Below are positions 14,255 through 22,313 of a DNA stretch of 64,000 bases, piece after piece. A program made the position numbers and the translations under genes. The notes under the pieces were generated by a model. That model saw only the letters and a program-made list of their open reading frames with translations. It had not been told where the DNA came from and made no database searches. Origin of the DNA: a virus; IMG/VR virus record IMGVR_UViG_3300044641_006190, positions 1 to 64,000 of that record; one strand, written 5' to 3'. Position 1 is the first letter of the stretch, and each line of letters begins with the position of its first letter.

Positions 14255-14697
14255 CCTACCCATACCCAACCAACAAAATGGAGGCGCTGGCCTATGCCGC
14301 GCACCTCGGCCCCAACCTCGTGGCCATCTACCGTGTGACGCCGGTCCTTGGCGGCATCAACTTCGCCGCCGTGCCCACGGAGGACTTGCCGGACTTCCTC
14401 GGCGGGAACTGGCAGGTAGTCCCACCGCCCAAGGTCACCAACCTGACCCCGGCCCCGGTGATCATCGACAACCACGTCTTTCCGCCCTCCGGGCAGGTTG
14501 CGAGCGTGCGGAGGCTGTTTCTAGACCACCCGCTGCCGCTGCCGGTGATGATCCAAACCTACGGCCCCGTGACCGGACTGCCGCCACCCTCGGAAGGTCA
14601 GTTCTTCATCGTCAGCGAGGACGTGGCCCGCGCCTCCCACCGTGCCGACTGCCTCTTCCCTGCCGACCAAACCCTCATCCAACTCCCCGCGCTATGA
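14251..14697 (+). CDS. Unknown early protein
   Basis: 148 residues starting MTYPYPTNKMEALAYAAHLG. It is rich in Pro and beta-prone segments (VAIYRVTPVLGGINF, PVMIQTYGPVTG). It overlaps the preceding stop (ATGA) and is itself overlapped by the 33-residue membrane gene. No motif is recognised. Confidence 0.55.
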   Translation: MTYPYPTNKMEALAYAAHLGPNLVAIYRVTPVLGGINFAAVPTEDLPDFLGGNWQVVPPPKVTNLTPAPVIIDNHVFPPSGQVASVRRLFLDHPLPLPVMIQTYGPVTGLPPPSEGQFFIVSEDVARASHRADCLFPADQTLIQLPAL

Positions 14698-14795
14698 ACT
14701 ACGACCCCCACGAAGGCATGGGACTGGTGACCCTCGCGGCCGTCTGGACGCTGATCTTGATCACCATCTACATCTTGACCAGCTTCCCCCGCTGA
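14694..14795 (+). CDS. 33-residue single-pass membrane peptide
   Basis: A short polar start (MNYDPHEGMG) is followed by one strongly hydrophobic segment (LVTLAAVWTLILITIYILT). The ATGA overlap with the preceding gene supports translation. It is last in this operon, followed 18 bases later by a terminator hairpin. Confidence 0.5.
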   Translation: MNYDPHEGMGLVTLAAVWTLILITIYILTSFPR

Positions 14796-14813
14796 ACCGC
14801 CACCCCTACCAAA

Positions 14814-14835
14814 GGCCGCCCACAAGGCGGCTTTT
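14814..14835 (+). terminator. Terminator of the first early operon
   Basis: GCCGCC (14815-14820), a CACAA loop, GGCGGC (14826-14831) and TTTT. The stem is short but GC-rich and placed right after the last gene of the operon. Confidence 0.65.
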
Positions 14836-14888
14836 GCGTGTCCAGGCCCGCACCGCCGATCCCGACCCAATGACCCAAAACGAGACCC

Positions 14889-14945
14889 GCCAATACGAAG
14901 GCCGCTCCGAAATCCAGCCCCGCCAATACGAAAGCCGCTCCGAAA
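14889..14945. repeat. Dispersed iteron-like repeat, copies 3 and 4
   Basis: Two direct copies of CAATACGAARGCCGCTCC extended by GAAA start 32 bp apart (three helical turns). They match copies 1 and 2 at 13068-13111. Confidence 0.75.
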
Positions 14946-15334
14946 AGTTGGTGATCGGTGACGCGTCACAGCACCCGGAATCGGAAATCCTCCTGGACCG
15001 GGCGTTTGCATACATATCCGTGCCACGGTTCCATAGCCCCCGGCCCCCTATATTTTTTTATTTATCGCCATAGAAATAAGGATTCCAGAGTTGTCTGCTG
15101 TGACGTTTTGCTAACAATTTCTCGGCTTCGCCTCTAACCCCGTTGGAAATCAAGGCGTTACGCCAAAGTTGGTGACGTGTGACGCCCTTCCTTTCCCTCA
15201 AATCCCCTACCCTTCCATCTCCGATCTCCTACACCACTTTCGGAGCTTTCTTTCACGATGCTTAACACATCCTCTATTCTTTTTGCGACTCATTTCTGAT
15301 TCTCTTCTCACTTTTGCGAAAACCCGAATCCGTC

Positions 15335-15364
15335 TTGACACAGCCCCCTCCTTTTTGCTAACAC
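15335..15364 (+). promoter_or_regulatory. Sigma70-like promoter with extended -10
   Basis: TTGACA at 15335-15340, an 18-base spacer, and TAACAC at 15359-15364 preceded by TGC. The predicted +1 falls on or next to the ATG at 15370, so the mRNA would be leaderless or nearly so. Confidence 0.6.
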
Positions 15365-15369
15365 TCGCC

Positions 15370-15810
15370 ATGCCCTACATCCCGAACCGATTCCTCTCCG
15401 CCGATCAGATCGAGCAGCGCCGATTGGCTGACCGCGACCGCCGTTGGCGCAAACGCGGCGTGCCGAAGCTCCGCGACCCCACCAAACCCTTGGCCGACTC
15501 CACCCTGCGCACCCGCGCCTACCGGGCACGTCAAAAAGAGCTGCGCAGCAACCGGCTGGCCGCAGGTGTCTCACCGGCGTCCCCTGTGACACTCCCACCT
15601 GTCCCACGCGTCCCCGTCGAGCCCATCGACCTCCCTCCTTTGGACCCGCGCCTGATCAAGTTGAAGTCCCTGTCCAAGGCAATCTTGACCAACCACCCGC
15701 GCACCCAGACCCCCGAGTTCCTTTTGGCTCTCACGGCGCTGGAAGCTGGAATCTGGAACACTGATCTGGAACCGGAACCTTTAATGCCTGCGGTTGTGGA
15801 CTTGGGATAA
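15370..15810 (+). CDS. Basic unknown protein, possible nucleic-acid binder
   Basis: 146 residues starting MPYIPNRFLSADQIEQRRLA. The first 60 residues are highly basic (DRDRRWRKRG, RAYRARQKELR), followed by a Pro-rich linker and a helical end (KLKSLSKAILTNHP, EFLLALTALEAG). The start was chosen because the promoter lies directly upstream. The gene converges on the HNH gene and their 3' ends overlap by 80 bp on opposite strands. Confidence 0.6.
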   Translation: MPYIPNRFLSADQIEQRRLADRDRRWRKRGVPKLRDPTKPLADSTLRTRAYRARQKELRSNRLAAGVSPASPVTLPPVPRVPVEPIDLPPLDPRLIKLKSLSKAILTNHPRTQTPEFLLALTALEAGIWNTDLEPEPLMPAVVDLG

Positions 15811-16453
15811 ACCTCCTCAGCCGCTCCGGCACCTCCTCCGGCGAGGGCATCGAGTTCGACTTCCTCAGATTGTCGCGTTCCCAGATCGGCCGCAGGTTTG
15901 AATAGTGGGACAGCTCAAGCACGTCCTCCATGGTTTTGGCGCAGGACAACGGGACAATGTGGTCAATGTGCCACTTCCCCCGGTTCCCCCACCCCATGCC
16001 CTCCGGGAACTGCTTCTCGATGTGCTCCCGCAGCTCGCGCCAGGAGCACCCGATCATGGCGGAGACCCCCCGCTGCTTCACCAGTCCGCGCCGCGAGAGG
16101 AACTTGCCCAACCGGCACCTGACACGTCCGATGAGCAGGTAGATGGGATCGGTGGCCCGTCTGCGTCTGGCATACTTGTTCATGGACGCCCTGACCTTGT
16201 CGGGGTTGGCCTTTGACCAGCGGCGGCGGTGCTCCTTGTCCCGCTCGGGATTGGCCTCCCGCCACGCTTTCCGGTAGTGCCTTGGCTTGTCAGGATTGGC
16301 CTCCTTCCATTGCCGGGTCAGCTCCTGGGCAGACTCCCGGAGCCGCTCGAAGTGCTCTGCCGTCACCCAGTATTCGAGGCCCCGGCAGGAGTAGTGCCAG
16401 AACCTCTTGCCGTCTTCTCGTGTGTCTCCCCTGCGGAACCGTTTGGAGCGCAT
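15731..16453 (-). CDS. Free-standing HNH endonuclease
   Basis: 240 residues. An N-terminal domain (FWHYSCRGLEYWVTAEHFER) is followed by about three imperfect repeats of the type ANPDKxRxYxKxWREANPE, which are common in this HNH class. The HNH core is RELREHIEKQF, KWHIDHIVPLS and HYSNLRPIWERDNLRK. It is the only minus-strand gene in the early region, consistent with a mobile homing gene that inserted independently. The C-terminal 26 residues lie antisense to the preceding gene. Confidence 0.85.
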   Translation of the reverse strand: MRSKRFRRGDTREDGKRFWHYSCRGLEYWVTAEHFERLRESAQELTRQWKEANPDKPRHYRKAWREANPERDKEHRRRWSKANPDKVRASMNKYARRRRATDPIYLLIGRVRCRLGKFLSRRGLVKQRGVSAMIGCSWRELREHIEKQFPEGMGWGNRGKWHIDHIVPLSCAKTMEDVLELSHYSNLRPIWERDNLRKSNSMPSPEEVPERLRRFIPSPQPQALKVPVPDQCSRFQLPAP

Positions 16454-16515
16454 CTGGAAAGGTTAACCCAAAACCCGCCTCCCGCGAACAAAATACTTTC
16501 CCGGCAAAATAGTTG

Positions 16516-16543
16516 TTGCCATGACTTTCCTTTTTGCTTATAC
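16516..16543 (+). promoter_or_regulatory. Promoter for the DUF932 operon
   Basis: TTGCCA at 16516-16521, a 16-base spacer, and TTATAC at 16538-16543 preceded by TGC, in the context CCTTTTTGCTTATAC. The promoter at 15335 has the similar context CCTTTTTGCTAACAC, which supports a shared promoter style. The leader to the ATG at 16581 would be about 30 bases. Confidence 0.55.
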
Positions 16544-16580
16544 CTCCAACGTCAGTCTAAACCTAATACCACTAAACACC

Positions 16581-17378
16581 ATGTCCAATATCACCCTACC
16601 TCCGGCCGCCGTTGCCACACGCAGCGCCCCCTGTCTCTCCGACCGCTACAACTTCATCTCCTCGCAGGAGATCGCGGAAGAGTTCGCCAGCAATGACTGG
16701 CATCTGGTCGGTGCCTCGCAGTCCCGCTGCCGCAAGCCCGGACGCGACGGCTTCCAGAAGCACCTCATGCGTTTCGCCCACGCCTCGCAGCTTCACCAGT
16801 CCAGCTCCGAGCGCGTCGAGACCGTTGTCTTCAACAGCCACGACGGCGCGAGCAGCCTCCAGATCGGCGCGGGCGTGTTCCGCTTCATCTGCGCCAACGG
16901 CCTCGTTGTCGCCGACAGCACGGTTGCCACCGTCCGTCTCCCCCACACCTACCTGGAAATGGACCGCGTGGTCGAGGCATCTCATTCCATCCTTGGTGCC
17001 GCCTCGAAGGTCCGCGACACCATCACGGAGTGGAAGCAGCTCGAAGTCACCAAGGACGAGGCCCTCCATCTGGCCGAGCAGGGCATCAAGCTGCGCTGGG
17101 GCGGCGACCTGCCAGCAGACCAGTATCCGGTCACCCCGACCACGCTCCTCCAGCGCCAGCGTCTTGATGATTGTCCGCGAGACCTTTGGACGACCTTCAA
17201 CGTGGTTCAGGAAAATCTGATCCGTGGCGGCGTCCGCGACGCCCTTGCCCGCGTCAATCCGCGCTCCACCACCAACCGCTTCTTTGGCAGTGTCCGCGGG
17301 CTCAAGGCCCTGGATGAATCCCTGCGCGTCAACCGTGGCCTTTGGGATGCCGCCTCCACCATCGCACTCTCCGCCTGA
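16581..17378 (+). CDS. DUF932 family protein
   Basis: 265 residues from MSNITLPPAAV, chosen because the promoter overlaps the alternative ATG at 16521. Features typical of DUF932 phage/plasmid proteins are DGFQKHLMRFAHAS, an ERVETVVFNSHDGASSLQIG core, GVFRFICANGLVVAD and the C-terminal NRFFGSVRGLKALDESLRVN. The family is widespread in phages and plasmids with no established function, often near replication genes. It is first in a rightward operon of small genes. Confidence 0.85.
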   Translation: MSNITLPPAAVATRSAPCLSDRYNFISSQEIAEEFASNDWHLVGASQSRCRKPGRDGFQKHLMRFAHASQLHQSSSERVETVVFNSHDGASSLQIGAGVFRFICANGLVVADSTVATVRLPHTYLEMDRVVEASHSILGAASKVRDTITEWKQLEVTKDEALHLAEQGIKLRWGGDLPADQYPVTPTTLLQRQRLDDCPRDLWTTFNVVQENLIRGGVRDALARVNPRSTTNRFFGSVRGLKALDESLRVNRGLWDAASTIALSA

Positions 17379-17383
17379 CCCCT

Positions 17384-17587
17384 ATGACCACCGCGTCCTC
17401 CGATTCTGCCCACCGTGGCAAAGATGTCCGTGAAGTTATCTCCGAAGTCCAGCGCGTGCTGGAGCAGATTGGCAATCCAGCCTACTGCCCGCTCGTGGCC
17501 GCGCTCTCCCCGAACAACGGCATGGATGTCTGGCCCTCCTTCAACCCCTATGTCCACATCAATGTCGTCATCCCTGTCGCCGGTTGA
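17384..17587 (+). CDS. Small unknown protein
   Basis: 67 residues (MTTASSDSAHRGKDVREVIS to INVVIPVAG). A helical first half and a beta second half (CPLVAALSPNNGMDVWPSF) suggest a small alpha/beta fold. The gene starts five bases after the DUF932 stop and overlaps the next gene by 26 bases. Confidence 0.5.
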   Translation: MTTASSDSAHRGKDVREVISEVQRVLEQIGNPAYCPLVAALSPNNGMDVWPSFNPYVHINVVIPVAG

Positions 17588-17858
17588 GCAGGACGTTAAC
17601 TGGATTCTGGCTTACGCGCTTCTGGATTCTCTGGCCAGCGACCTGAAAATCCGGCGCAAGCAAGGATTCTGGGAGCAGCACCCCGATGAGATGGAGGGCA
17701 AGGTTGCCTATCCGGTCAACGAGGTGCCGCAGCCAAACGACCTTCTGCGCGAGCTGCGCTCCGCCTGGTTCACCCGCCTGTGCGACATCATCTTCCACGA
17801 CACCCGTGGCACCGTCCGTGTGGGACGTTCCGACATCCTGCGACGGGCAAGAGCCTGA
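17562..17858 (+). CDS. Small unknown helical protein
   Basis: 98 residues from ATG 17562 (MSSSLSPVEQDVNWILAYAL). The remainder is largely helical (DLKIRRKQGFWEQHP, DLLRELRSAWFTRLCDIIF). The 26-base overlap with the upstream gene in another frame suggests translational coupling. The family is unknown. Confidence 0.5.
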   Translation: MSSSLSPVEQDVNWILAYALLDSLASDLKIRRKQGFWEQHPDEMEGKVAYPVNEVPQPNDLLRELRSAWFTRLCDIIFHDTRGTVRVGRSDILRRARA

Positions 17859-17876
17859 TTCGCCCCCCATACCCAA

Positions 17877-18134
17877 ATGAAACACACCGCATCCATCCAC
17901 GACCTCATGTTCCACAACCTCTACCCGACCGTTCAGCAGATCGCCAAACGGACGGAGAGCCTCCTCCAATCACGCCAGCGCCGTGGCATCAAATTCACCC
18001 GCTCCGAGGCCATCCAACTGGCCGAGAAGCAGCTCATCTCCGAGCGGATTGCCACCCGCGAACACAACCACCGCAAGGCCACCCACACCGCACGCCTCGC
18101 CTTCCGCGCAGCCAACGCCATTCCCGCCCGATGA
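17877..18134 (+). CDS. Small basic unknown protein
   Basis: 85 residues (MKHTASIHDLMFHNLYPTVQ onwards), basic and helical with SRQRRGIKFTRSEAIQLAEK. It overlaps the following start by four bases. It could bind nucleic acid; no family is recognised. Confidence 0.55.
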   Translation: MKHTASIHDLMFHNLYPTVQQIAKRTESLLQSRQRRGIKFTRSEAIQLAEKQLISERIATREHNHRKATHTARLAFRAANAIPAR

Positions 18135-18433
18135 GCACGCCCTTCCCCGAAATCCACGAGTTCGAGTCCGCCATGTCCGCCCTTGAGCAGATTCAAGAGC
18201 TGGCCGTCACCCAGCGCCAGCGCGTTGACGACGCCAGCCTCCGGCTTGGCCGCGCCATCCGCAAACAGATGCGCGACAAACAAATCCGCTACCGGCCCTT
18301 GCAGAAGATTCTCAAAACCAGCCCCTCCCTCATGTCGCAGAAGCTCCTTGGCTTCACCGCCTTTGTCTCGGTCACCGAGGCAACAGCTTATGCCGACGCA
18401 GTCCACCACCTCTCCAACCAGAAAAACCCATGA
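18131..18433 (+). CDS. Small helical protein, HTH-like C-terminus
   Basis: 100 residues starting MSTPFPEIHEFESAMSALEQ. The second half (YRPLQKILKTSPSLMSQKLL, FTAFVSVTEATAYADAVHHL) has the spacing of a helix-turn-helix, but the match is weak. Both ends overlap neighbours by ATGA. A regulator is possible but not shown. Confidence 0.5.
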   Translation: MSTPFPEIHEFESAMSALEQIQELAVTQRQRVDDASLRLGRAIRKQMRDKQIRYRPLQKILKTSPSLMSQKLLGFTAFVSVTEATAYADAVHHLSNQKNP

Positions 18434-18666
18434 GTTTCCCCACAGCACCCCCAAAAGATGACCTCCCCGGCTTCGGCCTGTCCCTTGCCATGGAGCACCT
18501 GAAAACCGAGATGACTTTCTTTGTCATCATCGGCAGCAAGACCGGTCACCCGGACGACATGACCTACGTCGAGGCCCATGTCCCGGACAACCGCATGCTG
18601 GAGCACTTCTGCGACCAGTTCTCCGCCGTGTGCCAGAAGATCAACTCAACCGGAAGCCTGGACTAA
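18430..18666 (+). CDS. Small unknown protein
   Basis: 78 residues (MSFPTAPPKDDLPGFGLSLA onwards), containing a beta strand MTFFVIIGSK and a C-terminal helix (NRMLEHFCDQFSAVCQKI). It is in an operon with its neighbours, with no recognisable motif. Confidence 0.5.
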   Translation: MSFPTAPPKDDLPGFGLSLAMEHLKTEMTFFVIIGSKTGHPDDMTYVEAHVPDNRMLEHFCDQFSAVCQKINSTGSLD

Positions 18667-18670
18667 GATC

Positions 18671-19039
18671 ATGCCGCTCGCCGATTTTGAAGCAGCCTGG
18701 GAGAGACGCCGGAGGGAGCCCGCCCCGCTTGCCCCACGCCCATTGACAGTGGCGATCGACTTCGACCACACATGGACAGCCGACCCGCACGGATGGCGGG
18801 ACTGGTATGACTTCATGCTGGCGCGTGGGCATGTCGTGATCCTCGCAACCGGCCGGAGCGGCTGGAGCGAGGACATGGGAAGGGCGCACCTTCCTGCGCA
18901 CATGCCAATCGTGTATTGCGGGCGTGAACTCAAAGAGCACGCGACACGAAAGGCGGGCTGGAACGTGGACATCTGGATCGACGACATGCCCGGAATGATT
19001 CAACACTGCCACGTTCTTGACGACCAGGAGGTTCTGTAA
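18671..19039 (+). CDS. HAD-superfamily phosphatase-like protein
   Basis: 122 residues. Motif I is AIDFDHTW (nucleophile Asp and acid/base Asp, residues about 28-35), motif II-like VVILATGRS lies near residue 57, and motif III/IV-like VDIWIDDMPG near residue 102. The small size and layout resemble phage HAD hydrolases and polynucleotide 3'-phosphatase-type domains, so a nucleotide or nucleic-acid phosphate substrate is likely. The start at 18671 follows the previous stop by four bases. Confidence 0.75.
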   Translation: MPLADFEAAWERRRREPAPLAPRPLTVAIDFDHTWTADPHGWRDWYDFMLARGHVVILATGRSGWSEDMGRAHLPAHMPIVYCGRELKEHATRKAGWNVDIWIDDMPGMIQHCHVLDDQEVL

Positions 19040-19084
19040 TCTTTGTGCCATAAAGATCAAACCAACACCAACTATCTGAACTCT

Positions 19085-19966
19085 ATGAACCACCCCGACA
19101 ATCTCCAGCAAATCGCAGACGACGCTTTCCTTGCGCTTCCAAAAGGAATTGGCTCTCTCGAATCAGACCCATCTGATTACCCTTATTGGGACAATGAAGC
19201 CCCTCACAGGCTGGCGATTGCCAAGCATATTCTGGATGCTGTTGGCAAGAAGTCTGAGTCCACACCAAAGAATGAGTTCAAACTTCCAACTCCGCCACCG
19301 GGCATGAAGTGGCACCGTGAAGATGGATGGACTGAGGATATGCTTCCGCAGGGGCGGAGGCCGTTGATCTTGGAGGAAAAAATCATCTACGGGGTGGACG
19401 AGTATTCTTACCGCACTAACACCTGCGGGATATTTTGGTACACCCCCCGCCCTCTCACCTTCACTCACGAAGGCCACGAATGGACATGGCACCGTCCGGG
19501 CGATCCAATGCCGTGCGATGGGGGGCGCGAGGTATGGGTGATCGGAGAAGATCACCGTGTCTGCCACCACGCTTGCCACCGTCCTTCCAAGGCAAAAACG
19601 TGGGCGTGGAAAAATACCACAAAACCCTACATCATCGGATGGCGCTACGCTGATGAGTCTCCAAAAGAAACCACACCAACCTCCATCTCCGACACCGCCA
19701 AGTCCATCGTTGCTGGCGACAGGGCCAAAGACTACGGTGACGCATCAGAGTCGTTTGCCCGCATTGCCGCCCTGTGGAGCGCGTGGAAGGGTGTCGAGTT
19801 CACCTCTTGGGATGTGGCCATGATGATGATCCTCCTCAAAGTCAGCCGCGCAAAGACCGGCAAGAAGCAGGACACGCTGATTGACATCATCGGGTATGCG
19901 GAATGCGCGGAGAAGGTTGGAGGGAGCGCCTCGGATCAGACACCGCGAACCCAAGACCATGAATAA
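19085..19966 (+). CDS. Two-part phage protein with conserved C-terminal DRAKDYGD domain
   Basis: 293 residues. The N-terminal 210 carry a helical segment and a Trp/Pro/His-rich part (PPPGMKWHREDGWTEDMLP, GHEWTWHRPGDPMPCDGG, HRVCHHACHRP). The last 80 residues (SIVAGDRAKDYGDASESFAR, VEFTSWDVAMMMILLKVSR, KQDTLIDIIGYAECAEK) match a domain frequent in phages and sometimes compared with MazG-like pyrophosphatase helices (my recollection, not verified). The N-terminal half may be a separate metal-binding or substrate-binding module. Confidence 0.65.
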   Translation: MNHPDNLQQIADDAFLALPKGIGSLESDPSDYPYWDNEAPHRLAIAKHILDAVGKKSESTPKNEFKLPTPPPGMKWHREDGWTEDMLPQGRRPLILEEKIIYGVDEYSYRTNTCGIFWYTPRPLTFTHEGHEWTWHRPGDPMPCDGGREVWVIGEDHRVCHHACHRPSKAKTWAWKNTTKPYIIGWRYADESPKETTPTSISDTAKSIVAGDRAKDYGDASESFARIAALWSAWKGVEFTSWDVAMMMILLKVSRAKTGKKQDTLIDIIGYAECAEKVGGSASDQTPRTQDHE

Positions 19967-20378
19967 CACGACCAGCGCACCAGAGCGGTTGTCCTGCATC
20001 CGATTTGTTCGGCTTTCGGTGCTTGATTTCATTGCGGTCATTCGTCGTTCGCGCCAAGACAGCGAGCGATTCTTTATGCGCGGCGGGTGCTGGGAAATGT
20101 TCTGCCTTCTGCGTAATGTCTGGCCAGAGGCTCAACCTTACCACTCATGGACTGACGACGTGACTCTTGGTGTTGGGCAACATGTGGCGACGAAAATAGG
20201 AGATCATCTTTACGATATTCGAGGGCGCATCCGCAGGCCGTCATTGTATCAGCCCATGACGCTGACATCGTGGCCGTCACTGCGTGGCGGTGATCGTCCG
20301 CATCGTTGGGCAAAGCACTACCGCAGTGAGCCGAACGCAGAGGTGAGGCACGGCGCGAAGGACGCCGACCTCGACTAG
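19959..20378 (+). CDS. Unknown early protein
   Basis: 139 residues from ATG 19959, overlapping the previous gene by eight bases. It includes an aromatic core (RFFMRGGCWEMFCLLRNVWP, AQPYHSWTDDVTLGVGQHV, IGDHLYDIRGR), suggesting a compact alpha/beta domain. The C-terminus is polar and basic. The family is not recognised. Confidence 0.55.
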   Translation: MNNTTSAPERLSCIRFVRLSVLDFIAVIRRSRQDSERFFMRGGCWEMFCLLRNVWPEAQPYHSWTDDVTLGVGQHVATKIGDHLYDIRGRIRRPSLYQPMTLTSWPSLRGGDRPHRWAKHYRSEPNAEVRHGAKDADLD

Positions 20379-20453
20379 AGACTTTATCGCCGTTGCCTCG
20401 ACCGTCTTGTTAGCGGTTGGGAGCGGCAGGAAACCACAAGAAAACACCGAAAT

Positions 20454-20816
20454 ATGAAAGACACCGAAATCAAAAACGCCGTGATCGAATCGGCAGAAAT
20501 CACCATGGCAGAGCGCGGCATCTTGGATTGCTGGCTGCATCTCGACTTCGGAGGAATGGGGCAAGGCTTTGGAGGCTACGCGCTGTATCTGCCAAAATCG
20601 TTCAGCCATCACCAAGTCTTGAGCGTGGCTGGACATCACATCTTCCGCATCTTGGAAATCGCTGGTGTGGAAAAGTGGTCGCAACTGAAAGGACGCACCA
20701 TCCGAGTGGAAGGATCGTGGTCGGAAATCAAGCGCATCGGCCACATCGTGAAAGATGACTGGTATTGCCCCAGCGAGGATTTCAAGGCGGCTCTGGATTC
20801 TTCCGCTAACCAATAG
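20454..20816 (+). CDS. Unknown conserved-looking small protein
   Basis: 120 residues starting MKDTEIKNAVIESAEITMAE. It alternates beta strands (GILDCWLHLDFGGMGQGFGG, LKGRTIRVEGSWSEIKRIGH) and resembles small single-domain phage proteins that occur with DUF932 and nucleases. It contains the segment HHIFRILEIAGVEKWSQLKG. The function is unknown. An imperfect hairpin without a U-tract lies after its stop (20821-20842). Confidence 0.55.
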   Translation: MKDTEIKNAVIESAEITMAERGILDCWLHLDFGGMGQGFGGYALYLPKSFSHHQVLSVAGHHIFRILEIAGVEKWSQLKGRTIRVEGSWSEIKRIGHIVKDDWYCPSEDFKAALDSSANQ

Positions 20817-20879
20817 CTCACCGACGCGAAGCGTTCGGTGCAGCGCAAGTTCTACGCTGCTTAATCCCACCCATTTCTC

Positions 20880-21329
20880 ATGAAACTGCTCGCCATTGAC
20901 CCAGGAAAACACGGAGGTTTCGCTTTTGGCCCCACCGGCTCCATACCACAACTGTTCAACATGTCGGAAACCCCGCACGACATCTCGGAATGGTTCGAGG
21001 TCCACCGGCCGGAACGGCTTTTCATCGAGGAGGTCGGCGGCTATATCGGCGGCATGGGCGCACCCGGAAGCGCGATGTTCAACTTCGGACGTAACTTCGG
21101 GATTCTCCTCGGGGTCGCCGCCGCGTTCAAAGTGCCCACCGTGCTGGTACGTCCGCAGAAGTGGCAGAAAGCCCTCGGACTTGGAACCTCGACCGGTATG
21201 AGCAAAACAGAGTGGAAAAATAAGTTGAAAGCAAAAGCTCAGCAGCTATATCCGTCATTGAAGATCACCCTGGACACGTCCGACGCCTGCCTCATCTGGC
21301 ATGCCGCCGCGTTCAGACAAATCCAATGA
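20880..21329 (+). CDS. RuvC-like Holliday junction resolvase
   Basis: 149 residues with an RNase H-fold signature: LLAIDPGKHGGFAF (Asp7), LFIEEVGGYIGGMGAPGSAM (Glu), a long helix (NFGRNFGILLGVAAAF), VRPQKWQKAL, and a C-terminal DTSDACLIWHAA (final Asp pair). These are the metal-binding positions of RuvC-type resolvases, so the protein probably cleaves branched DNA before packaging or during recombination. Its neighbours are a helicase and a PD-(D/E)XK nuclease. Confidence 0.85.
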   Translation: MKLLAIDPGKHGGFAFGPTGSIPQLFNMSETPHDISEWFEVHRPERLFIEEVGGYIGGMGAPGSAMFNFGRNFGILLGVAAAFKVPTVLVRPQKWQKALGLGTSTGMSKTEWKNKLKAKAQQLYPSLKITLDTSDACLIWHAAAFRQIQ

Positions 21330-21332
21330 CCT

Positions 21333-21488
21333 ATGTTTTCCACCAGCCCTAAACCCGCACGTTTCCGCGTCACTTACCGGATTCAGAGCCGCGAATACTG
21401 GTTCACGATTCCGGCAATTTCAGCCAGCGCAATCTGGCGTTCGTGGGATCGTCTCGGTTCCACGCTAGTTGATGTCAGTGAAGTATGA
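21333..21488 (+). CDS. 51-residue unknown protein
   Basis: MFSTSPKPARFRVTYRIQSR is followed by a beta-type core (EYWFTIPAISASAIWRSWDR) and LGSTLVDVSEV. It lies between the resolvase and the 64-residue gene with short gaps, so it is probably a real operon member. Very little can be said about function. Confidence 0.4.
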   Translation: MFSTSPKPARFRVTYRIQSREYWFTIPAISASAIWRSWDRLGSTLVDVSEV

Positions 21489-21500
21489 CTCGTAAAAGCC

Positions 21501-21695
21501 ATGACCAATAAACAACAACGAATCGCCATGCGCGAGGCGATCCGGGAGGCTGCAAAGGTGCTGTATGCTACCGAGTTTAACAGTGGTAGAAACGGTGTGA
21601 TCTGCCAAGTGTGTTTTGCTCACGTCTCGCAGGGCCATAAAGACGGTTGTGTGTTTGCCGCAGCCCTCGCCAAGCTCCAACCCTTCCTTCAATGA
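21501..21695 (+). CDS. 64-residue protein with two Cys-pair positions
   Basis: The sequence opens MTNKQQRIAMREAIREAAKV and contains CQVCFAHVSQGHKDGC. The CxxC, His and Cys spacing resembles a minimal zinc finger. It is a small early protein in the replication operon; the function is unknown. Confidence 0.5.
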   Translation: MTNKQQRIAMREAIREAAKVLYATEFNSGRNGVICQVCFAHVSQGHKDGCVFAAALAKLQPFLQ

Positions 21696-21713
21696 CCCAC
21701 GAAGCCCAATACC

Positions 21714-22313
21714 ATGCCCTACATTCTCTCCGATACTCCATCCATCGTCCGCTGCCTCGTCCGCAGGGAGTTCACCCAGAACCACCTGACCGGAAAAGGC
21801 CGGTATCTCAAAGCCCACATCCTCGGCGTTCGCTGCCAGGAAGCGGCGAGCCTCCAGTTCCAGGTTCGCTTCGAGGATCCCGACTGCGCGGGGGCCATGT
21901 TCTGCCTGCCGATCCAAGCCCTGTGCTGGAAGGAGTGTGCGATACCCGATGCGGAGCTGATCCAGCCTTGGGATACGTTCAGCAGCCACTTCACCGTGCA
22001 TGAGTTCGGCCTGTGGAAACGCGGCAACGCTCAACTGCTCAACGTGCGCAAGATCAAAGGCCACCCAGCCCGGCTGGACGCCCGATACTTGTTCACCATC
22101 GACTTCGAGGGCAACGCTTTGTCGGATTGCCCGCAACAACATAAGCAGTTGCATCTTTTACAGGTTGATGCCGGGTGGTTTGCCGCCGTGCCGAACAACC
22201 GAGTGTTGAGCGTGGACACGGCATTTGAGAAGCCTTGCGAACAGCTCCCGCGCTTCGAGTCCCTTGAACATCTTTACACGGCTGAATGCCGGATTGGAGA
22301 ACCCACACCATGA
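21714..22313 (+). CDS. Unknown 199-residue protein upstream of the helicase
   Basis: It starts MPYILSDTPSIVRCLVRREF and is beta-rich with several Cys residues (GVRCQEAASLQFQVRF, AMFCLPIQALCWKECAIP). The C-terminal part (RYLFTIDFEGNALSDCPQQH, KQLHLLQVDAGWFAAVPNNR) looks like a second strand-rich unit. It overlaps the following short HTH-like gene by ATGA. The family is unknown. Confidence 0.6.
   Translation: MPYILSDTPSIVRCLVRREFTQNHLTGKGRYLKAHILGVRCQEAASLQFQVRFEDPDCAGAMFCLPIQALCWKECAIPDAELIQPWDTFSSHFTVHEFGLWKRGNAQLLNVRKIKGHPARLDARYLFTIDFEGNALSDCPQQHKQLHLLQVDAGWFAAVPNNRVLSVDTAFEKPCEQLPRFESLEHLYTAECRIGEPTP

Larger units (their letters stand above)
14836..15369. other. Intergenic region with iteron-like repeats and no visible gene
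   Basis: About 530 bases without a supported gene. It holds copies 3 and 4 of the AATACGAAAG repeat (14889-14945, 32 bp apart), an AT-rich stretch at 15048-15080 and a TTTTGCTAACA box at 15104-15114. Pyrimidine-rich DNA follows up to the promoter at 15335. AT-rich DNA next to direct repeats is compatible with a replication origin, but this is inference. Confidence 0.45.

Noticed and set aside
20817-20845. Terminator after the 120-residue gene
   Set aside because: The hairpin CACCGA...TCGGTG is imperfect and has no U-tract, so it was not called.
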